Below, piece after piece: positions 57,493-64,000 of a DNA stretch of 64,000 bases. The notes beneath the pieces were generated by a model. The model made no database searches. It was not told where the DNA came from and saw only the letters and a program-made list of their open reading frames with translations. A program made the position numbers and the translations under genes. This DNA comes from Hydractinia symbiolongicarpus (lineage: Eukaryota > Cnidaria > Hydrozoa > Anthoathecata > Hydractiniidae). Within the stretch, counting starts at the first letter, position 1, and each line of letters begins with the position of its first letter. The DNA lies in contig NC_079884.1 of assembly GCF_029227915.1 (NCBI RefSeq), forward strand, positions 1,674,001 through 1,738,000, in the 5' to 3' direction.

Positions 57493-57819
57493 TTGTACCT
57501 TCACTGGTTTCGAACGTGTTATTTTACAGACACAATGCAAGTTGTGTTCGTGTCACTTGGGATGGCGAAGATACTGGAAAATGTAATATCACCTATCATT
57601 TGCAGTTTTCTGGTAGAGAGACTATTTATACCACCTCTAAGGCAGACCTTACACTTTGCAATTCACCAGATATTGATGTCGTTCTTATTTGGGCATGATA
57701 CAACAAAAACATTGGTGTAAAGCTTGCTAGCAGAGTTATCACCACTATCTCTTCACCAGATAATACTCCAACCCGAACTATTGCGACGATGAATACAGAA
57801 AGAAAAGTAGCGAGGACAT
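57493..57819 (+). CDS. Receptor gene, FN3-domain exon with in-frame TGA
   Basis: Acceptor TTTTATTTCATAG, phase 1 in; donor ACAT/GTAAAT, phase 1 out; 327 nt. It reads VPSLVSNVLFYRHNASCVRV, then TWDGEDTGKCNITYHLQFSG: the conserved Trp of strand B and Tyr of strand C of a fibronectin type III domain. Later come SPDIDVVLIWA, a TGA at 57,696-57,698, then YNKNIGVKLASRVITT, the strand F-G and end of the domain. The linker TPTRTIATMNTERKVART leads to the membrane exon. Everything after the TGA stays in frame and in phase, so the stop is a single point lesion in an otherwise coherent exon. The gene may be a pseudogene or a null allele, or it may make a soluble truncated form. Confidence 0.65.
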
Positions 57820-58610
57820 GTAAATAGATGTTAATGTTTTTAGGTGCTACTAGTAATAATATATTTATGAAGGGATTGGTTAGAAAATATGCTAAAGTCG
57901 TTATAGAAGTTTCTAAGAAATCCCGAATAAATTGAGAGAGATTGAAAAATTTAATAATCAAATAGTTTCAATTTATTTTAAACTTTCCTAATGCTTATTC
58001 AATTTGTAGTTCATGGTTAATCACACTTTTAGTATACTAAAGTAGCGTTCCTTCCTCTTTCTTAAAAGCATCTTGAGTAAAAAAGAAGTTGATAAAACCT
58101 TAGTTTGTTGATTTCAAATAGAATGTATTTTAAACCGCAGGAACTAAGAAAGACTTTATGAGAAATTTGAAAGGTTGGAAAGATTTCTAATAGCTGTATT
58201 AACCTCGTAAAACAATACTAGCGATACATATAACGTGTAATTTTAGTTAACCCTTTAGGAAAGGCTGTCTTAAAATTTGTGGCTTTTACAACATCCGGAT
58301 TGGTTTTCTAAAACATGACGGGTTTTTTTATAAAAAGTTTTCTAGGGCCCAAACTTAATTACAGTTATTTCTTAGCGAAAGTGATGAATTTTTTTTTCAA
58401 GATATGCACGATTTTTCCGACGACAAAGAGTTAAATAATACACATTCTCTTAAAAATATTCAAAACATTTTAATACCACACATGCTTTATTCGGGATAAA
58501 AGTGAAAATAATATTTTCTGGTCATGTGGTTCGAGTTAAAAGTTAATAGGAGTAACATCCACCAACACAGAAATCTTATTTTCTGCAATTAATAAATATT
58601 TCCCTATCAG

Positions 58611-58713
58611 GTGGCCATCAATTTGCAAGTAATATTAAAACTGCGATCGTCACATCGGTTATCGCACTGATTTTAAATACAATCATATTTGTCATTTTGA
58701 AACATAAATGTCA
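58611..58713 (+). CDS. Receptor gene, transmembrane exon
   Basis: Acceptor TTTCCCTATCAG, phase 1 in, matching the FN3 exon; donor TCA/GTATGT, phase 2 out. It encodes GHQFASNIKT, a hydrophobic segment AIVTSVIALILNTIIFVIL of 19 residues, then KHKC with basic residues on the inner side: a type I single-pass membrane anchor. Confidence 0.7.
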
Positions 58714-59112
58714 GTATGTCATCTTTTTTTTAATGACTTAAATTGTGATTGCAAGTCTCAAATACCCAGGCATAAATATTTAAGATTTGACCAGCTGAAA
58801 ATATAGTATTTTCATACAAACTGTATAAGTGTTATATATTATCCTGCCTATGTGCATTTTTTCATTATCGACTAGTTTAATATAAAAGAGGCGCCAAGTT
58901 TCGTAGATTTGTGAGAGGAAGATATACAACGATATAGTTATTATTTTCATTTTTAAAGTTCAATTTTATCTTACCTTTTTCTTCTAGTCAGTTCAAACAT
59001 TTTAAGAAACACTCTTGAAAGAGAAAAAGAATAAAACTGTGGACATTAAAATCTTATATTTTCACATATAAAATGTTTCCTTTTTTATTCATGCTTTATT
59101 ATTTTTTTTAAG

Positions 59113-59288
59113 GTTTTATAATTGTCAACATGATCCGGACGGGACCTCCACAAAGCAGTAAAAATCAAAGTACTAACGATTATGACGAAACAGGGAAAAC
59201 GATATCTCATTATGCAGACATCAACAGCAAAGCTGTAAAACCAAGTATATGTGCCGATTTGACACCGACAACTGATCATTCGAAGTAG
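59113..59288 (+). CDS. Receptor gene, cytoplasmic tail exon with paired tyrosine motifs
   Basis: Acceptor TTTTTTTTAAG, phase 1; stop TAG at 59,286-59,288. The frame reads IRTGPPQSSKNQSTNDYDET then GKTISHYADINSKAVKPS and ends TDHSK. Two tyrosines lie 10 residues apart with a threonine at +3 of the first and Ile at +3 of the second. SHYADI fits the ITIM pattern (S/I/V/L-x-Y-x-x-I/V/L), and the pair has ITAM-like spacing. By analogy such tails recruit SH2-domain proteins when phosphorylated. The related tail at 60,340-60,459 confirms the frame. The phase of the membrane exon does not match, so a small exon between them is probably missing from this model. Confidence 0.65.
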
Positions 59289-59367
59289 TATTGTGAAATT
59301 GAGTTGAATACAATGCAAAGCAACATATACGCCAATATTACAACCTAAAAGTAACCGTGTACACGTA

Positions 59368-59373
59368 AATAAA
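59368..59373 (+). promoter_or_regulatory. Poly(A) signal AATAAA of the receptor gene
   Basis: Lies 80 bases after the tail exon stop in a suitable AT-rich context. Confidence 0.5.
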
Positions 59374-59419
59374 ATAATAAGATAGTTGATAAATCCACAT
59401 AACAAAGTTGATATTTATT

Positions 59420-60330
59420 CAAATGTACAATTTGCTAGAACTATTTACTTTTTCTCTGTTTTCTAACTGAAAGTTCCCTAAAAATGGAAAAGAGCACCTC
59501 CTATATTCAAGCACGGGAGAGAACATATTGAATGACTACAGGATTGGCTACTTTTTGGGCGGTTAACAGAACTTACGCGTCCAACCATTACTTTCTATTA
59601 CGCATCGCGTCTCTCTATTACCCATCCATCTATTGCCCTTCTGTACCGGCACAATATATATTTCATCTCGACACTCTACTGCGCAACACGGCACCTTATG
59701 GCGTGACTTTTGTCCAGTACATGACTCCATAACAAAAAAAATTGACTGTGGGTAGTTTAAGACTAATGTAAAGAAAATAACGTTAAACTCGTTTTGTGTT
59801 AGCTATACTTCCTGAGTGTAGGAGATTATGAATTTTAGATGGGGGCGATAAAACTTTTTAAAGAAAAAAATTAGTATAATTTGATTTTTAAAATGATTTC
59901 TCTAAAGCTCATACATGTGCGAAAATGATTCAGATGAGTATGTCATTTCTATTTTGAAAAAATGTAGACAAAGGTCAATCTTCACATATTTTCATGGTCC
60001 ACTAAACAGTTTACGTAGGGTTAATACTCTGCATTATACATCACCATTTAATTGCAACTTTTACATTTTTAAAGGTTATTAGATGTCCTTCCGAAATACA
60101 CGAAATATCAAACATGTAATTCGTAAAATATTTCGTTATAGGTATAAGATTTTGAATTATTAGTTTTTCACAAGATACTTAATTTTTTTAATCGACAAGA
60201 AAACACGTCTAAATAAAAAGTAACAAAATAATAATGCAGACTGTCATGTTAGACGTATTAAGCATGCATACTTGAATTTATTTATTAAACGTTGACTTCT
60301 GTATAGTTAGACAATGTTGTCCGTGTTCTT
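59420..60330. other. Intergenic between two convergent tail exons
   Basis: No gene. A minus-strand AATAAA (60,332-60,337 in plus coordinates) serves the next feature. Confidence 0.45.
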
Positions 60331-60339
60331 TTTTTATTG

Positions 60340-60459
60340 TCAACTCAGCATACACACTGGTGTTATAAATTGAGGATTAGGATCCGCATAATGCGATGAT
60401 GTTGCTCCCGTCACTTTGTAACCGTCATCATCTCCAGCGTTTTGCAATGGTAGTTGATA
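60340..60459 (-). CDS. Second receptor-type cytoplasmic tail exon (minus strand)
   Basis: Minus strand: acceptor TTTTGTTAACAAG, 39 codons, TGA at 60,340-60,342. It reads YQLPLQNAGDDDGYKVTG then ATSSHYADPNPQFITPV and ends CMLS. The core Y-x-x-T-G-x-T-x-S-H-Y-A-D-x-N is shared with the plus-strand tail at 59.2 kb: 10 of 15 positions are identical with no gap. It has three tyrosines (YQLPL, YKVT, YADP). Here the second motif has Pro in place of Ile, so the ITIM fit is lost. The two genes are convergent, with about 1 kb between stops. No membrane, FN3 or Ig exons of this second gene could be found to the right within the window, so it may be truncated or its exons too diverged to see. Confidence 0.6.
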   Translation of the reverse strand, partial: YQLPLQNAGDDDGYKVTGATSSHYADPNPQFITPVCMLS

Positions 60460-60469
60460 CTTGTTAACA

Positions 60470-62155
60470 AAATTTGAATGAAAAAGAAATGATAAGCAAC
60501 TTTTCGGCAAGATATTCAGCTTTAGTTTCTCTAAATAAAAAATCTTAACTAGATTATTATCATTAGAAGAGTATATTTTAAATAATCCAGTTAAGAAGAA
60601 TAACTGAGAACCTATTAGCCAACAACACATTAATTTAAGTTTGTTTTTAATATGTACACATCAAAATTAAACAAGATATAATGTGGATGTAACTAAAGTC
60701 AAATTATAGCTGCTCTGGATATAGAACTTTTAACCGGAGATAGGTACAAAAAATAATATGCAGTTACATTGATAACCTCTAATGAATTTAATGTAATGGT
60801 TCTTTGTGTACTTTTATTGTCTACAATCCTGAAAGTAAACATTTTTAGACAAGTTGGGGAAAGGTTAAGTACTATAGCTAAGAGAAATTTCCTAGAAGTT
60901 TTTCCCTGAACATTCTTTCTTAGAACGCAACAAATTTAAACTTGAATGGAAATTTTCACACCCTAACCCTAGCCCTAACGGTTAAACTCGGATTGTAAGG
61001 GATTACCAGTGATAGTCATCAATTCTTTCTTCATGCAAAAATAAATTCTGTTTCTTTTTTAAATTATTTTACTAACCCTTTGTAAACGGGTGATAACAAA
61101 GAAAAACGTAGGAAATAATGTTCACAAAATCAAAGTATCCTCTCCTGATAATATTTTAACTTATACAGACAATACATAGTTAAACAAAACTAACGATAAG
61201 TTAAAATCTCCCCAATGTGCATAAAGTTCACGCTACGTATGTTTTTCAAACAATCAAGTAAACCTCCTACGGGAAATCAGTTACTCAAAGTGCTGTTTAG
61301 AAAATCACGAATTTTTTACTAATAAAAACTAATCCAGCAAAACATATTAGTCTTACATGCGTAACGGAGGGTTTCCACTTAAGCGAATGCAGTCGAAGTG
61401 AGCAACGGTGATCGAATTTGTACATGCGCAATAAATTTTGCTTTTCCTTGTTCGATTGCTTCTTTAAAACGTTATAGCGGCTATTTCAATTAAAAATATG
61501 ACGAGATTACATATACACATAGATATTCGGTTGAGTCCTAGTAGCCTCTAAGAAGCTACTGTTAGCTACTATTAGATGCATTAAAGCTGGCGGGGAACTC
61601 AAAAACGGACGTTTCTGTGATGGAACATTTAGTCAGTGCTGCTATCCAAACTTACATGGGTTCGTCAAATGTATTTATACGTAAATCATGTTATGTTCTG
61701 TTCAGAACTCAGTTAATGTCACTTCTTTCCCGTCATCGTGTCGAATATCTTTAATACCATGATCACATTGAAGAAACATTTTAGTTACAGAAAAAGAAAT
61801 ATACCGAAATAACGCTTTTTTGATATTGTCCCCAAATTTTGAAACATCCTTTTAAAACGTGCTTTCACAGCACATGCATGAGACATCTCGTTCCCAGGAA
61901 CCTGACTCTTTGCCGGAAGCGGAAAGAATTTTTTTATCTTTTTTGTTCTTTGTGTAACGAAAACAATATCGCTACTAATGACTCAAATGGAAGTGAAAAA
62001 ACTAATAATTTATAATATTTATTGACTTTCCCGATAATCTCTCTATGCAAATTTTGGTGGATGTTTTTATTCAGAGATTTTTTTATTCTTATTCAGAGAT
62101 CTGCATGTGAAAACCAGGCATGGGCGTAAATGTACAATTCCCTAAGCGTTGTACT
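60470..62155. other. No supported gene; short telomere-like run
   Basis: CCCTAACCCTAGCCCTAACGG at 60,961-60,981 is about three telomere-type units. Otherwise AT-rich non-coding sequence. Confidence 0.4.
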
Positions 62156-62159
62156 ACGG

Positions 62160-62245
62160 TATAAAAACAACTAACTGCATAAAAACTTGTTCCTCAGTCA
62201 TTATAAAATTTCAAAATATTTTATTTGAAGAACTTGTCCAATATG
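62160..62245 (+). promoter_or_regulatory. Candidate promoter with a one-codon first exon
   Basis: TATAAAAA (62,160-62,167), an initiator-like TCAGTC with A at 62,196, then a leader of about 47 bases and ATG/GTAAGT: the start codon is directly followed by a consensus donor. A possible next exon begins at 62,513 after TTTTTGTTGTATAG and continues the frame (LTVTSQLNNLSSSLYLVC) for 23 codons. TATA-to-start spacing (36) is slightly long. The gene is not recognised. Confidence 0.3.
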
Positions 62246-62789
62246 GTAAGTTTTATTTAATGAATAACTATGACTTTTCATTAACCTTGTGTGATTAGGA
62301 TTCCTTTTAGAATTATATACATAAATACTTCAAAAAATAGAAGTTCGTTTTTCAGTTACGCTTTAAGTTTTATTTCTTCGACAAAAGCTACAAAAAGTTC
62401 AGTCTTAAAAAGTTTCTAAAATTCTTTGAGCTTTATAAATCTTGGAGCCCACTATTTTTTAATGTTTTACCTTCATTGAGGTTATCAATGACATGATATT
62501 TTTGTTGTATAGCTGACCGTAACAAGTCAGCTCAACAATTTGAGTTCAAGTCTTTACCTTGTGTGTAATTATTCCTTAGCATAATATCAGTTGTTTTTGA
62601 ACACATACATTTCTGTTAAATTTTTAATGCAACTGTTTGTCTAAAGAAATTAATTTAAGCAGTGGTTACATGTAAATTAGGTACACTGGTGGACTTCCCA
62701 AAACAACTTGTGACACGGTTGTTGTAAGAATCAATTTAAAGTAACTTTGATTGACGTCCACAAAATTATGTTACCATTCATTATTGTAC

Positions 62790-63210
62790 TGGTCGATGAG
62801 GCCTTCGGAGAAATCCACCTGGCAGGGGAGCAATGAAAAAGAAAACCATCACTTTAATTTTGATAACATCAGCAAGGACGGGTCAAGACACAAAAAGTAT
62901 TTTTTTGGAAATTTATGTACCCATTGCCTCTATTGCGCAGAGCCTAAAACACTGATCAAAATATTGTTTAGATTTATGTGGTTTTGACGAACGGTTAAGG
63001 AAGTAAAAAGGTTGATAAATTTTGCTGACGTCAGGAAGGTCTGCCAAAATAAAAAAATTATAGTCTATAAAATTTTTATGCAATCTTTCTAAAAATGAAA
63101 GATATTGACGTTAAAGTAGTGTTAGTGACGTAGTGCTGTTACGTCAAAAAATTTAACATTTGAGACATATCTTTTTCGACGACATCAAAGGAAAATGCTA
63201 ATAAATATTT
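62790..63210 (+). repeat. R1 followed by R2 in one element
   Basis: The R1 blocks (62,790-63,060, ending 'ttgctgacgtcagg') run straight into the R2 blocks (63,095-63,210), showing that the two families defined elsewhere are parts of one longer element. Confidence 0.6.
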
Positions 63211-64000
63211 CCATCTTATTAAGTGATTACGTGTCAAAAAAAAGGCTGGCAACAGCAAGCACAAGTCACTTAAAATAGGTTTCTTATGCATTGCATTTAC
63301 ACTAAAGGTTTTTACAACAGCTTATACAAAAAAGGCATAGTTTTGCAATTTAGAAAAATCGTTTATTCAGTTGCATACCATCCTTTCCCCCATAAGTATA
63401 CCCAATCAAAATGTAAAAATTAACTGGATTCGTACTGTCTTTTACCAACAATTTTCAAATCTAAGTATCAAAAAAGCAATGAGCAAGGAGAAAATGTGGA
63501 ATCAATAAAGATCATTATTTTGGAAACATTATATACGGTCCGTTCTCATAAAAGTTTACAGAAATATAAAATAGACCTGTTTTTGAGGAGCACATCCAAA
63601 TAAACAAAAATCAGTTCATTCCATTGGATTACAAAATATAAAAAACAAAAACAGTTTATTATATAAAAGACATAAAATTTACAATAAAATACACGAAGCT
63701 TTTCGTAAATAAAATTTTACATCGTCAGGTACACAAACAATATAAATTGTCGCATTACATGTGGCGCTCTTGCAAAGTTCACAGGAAATTTAAAAAAAAT
63801 TATACTCTACGGGCATCTTGACATGGCATATTCTTACTCCTGCAGCATTAAAAAGTGAAACAAAAACTAAAAATATCGATATTATATGCCAAAATATCTA
63901 ACTATTTCATGTCACGGTACATTTCAATGGATACCTCTTTTAGACTTGCAGTATATATGATCACGTTGTAAATCAGCCAGCTAACAGCTTTATGTAGCGT
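63095..64000 (+). repeat. Long dispersed repeat, inverted copy of 36,655-37,500, cut by the window edge
   Basis: Reverse complement of the 36.7-kb copy through 'gatcacgttgtaaatc' at about 63,961 and on to 'agctttatgtagcgt' at the end. Holds about 300 bp (63,625-63,920) absent from the other copy. No coding frame. Confidence 0.75.

Noticed and set aside
57626-57961. Minus-strand hydrophobic frame opposite the FN3 exon
   Set aside because: Antisense shadow; the plus-strand exon has domain pattern and splice phase.
59085-59405. Minus-strand frame of 106 codons
   Set aside because: Antisense to the receptor tail exon, which has a better frame, a splice acceptor and a related copy.
62751-62987. 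Plus-strand frame of 78 codons
   Set aside because: Lies within the R1 dispersed repeat and starts at a non-ATG codon; other copies are not open.

Overview
This is AT-rich eukaryotic DNA. Exons are short, bounded by GT/AG splice sites and separated by introns, intergenic sequence is long, and old transposons are dense. I see no bacterial operon, ribosome-binding site or CRISPR array. The best guess is a cnidarian, probably a hydrozoan. The grounds are a non-LTR retrotransposon with an L1-type ORF1 and a zinc-finger-led ORF2, many PIF/Harbinger- and piggyBac-type elements, and Ig/FN3 membrane receptors with tyrosine-motif tails resembling hydroid allorecognition receptors. This is inference from architecture; no species marker is present.

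Layout. 0-1.1 kb: last exon of an unrecognised gene entering from the left. 1.1-11.8 kb: mostly intergenic, with dispersed repeats, a SINE-like 3' tail next to a long (TTTA)n tract, a tRNA-like fragment, a large palindrome and an intact-ended piggyBac-type MITE with TTAA target duplication. 11,785-29,735: a direct tandem duplication (unit A 8,715 bp, unit B 9,236 bp). Each unit carries one degraded minus-strand LINE, and divergence between the units is strikingly uneven. 29.9-30.2 kb: a decayed acidic ORF interrupted only by TGA codons.

30.7-40.8 kb: a minus-strand family of proline-rich genes. Copy 1 (30.7-31.5 kb) and copy 2 (38.06-38.89 kb) share the same three-exon structure with matching splice phases. 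A third proline-rich exon is frameshifted, two glutamine/asparagine-rich exons lie nearby, and two orphan minus-strand exons lie at 40.35-40.80 kb.

41.6-60.5 kb: a region with weak to good Ig/FN3 receptor signals. A TATA/initiator promoter with candidate Ig-like exons lies at 41.6-43.5 kb and an FN3-like exon at 51.2 kb. The best gene is at 57.1-59.3 kb (+): an Ig exon, an FN3 exon with an in-frame TGA, a transmembrane exon, and a cytoplasmic exon with a tyrosine pair. A convergent minus-strand exon at 60.34-60.46 kb encodes a clearly related tail. Orphan minus-strand exons of unknown genes lie at 48.6-48.8 and 53.04-53.21 kb. A 3.1-kb PIF/Harbinger transposon (53,513-56,628, TAA target duplication) carries a broken DDE transposase and a broken Myb/SANT-like partner ORF.

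60.5-64 kb: a possible promoter with a one-codon first exon, and a dispersed repeat that is an inverted copy of 36.7-37.5 kb and runs off the right edge.

Coordinates of exons come from reading splice consensus and phase by eye. No search, alignment or transcript was available, so family calls rest on visible motifs only.
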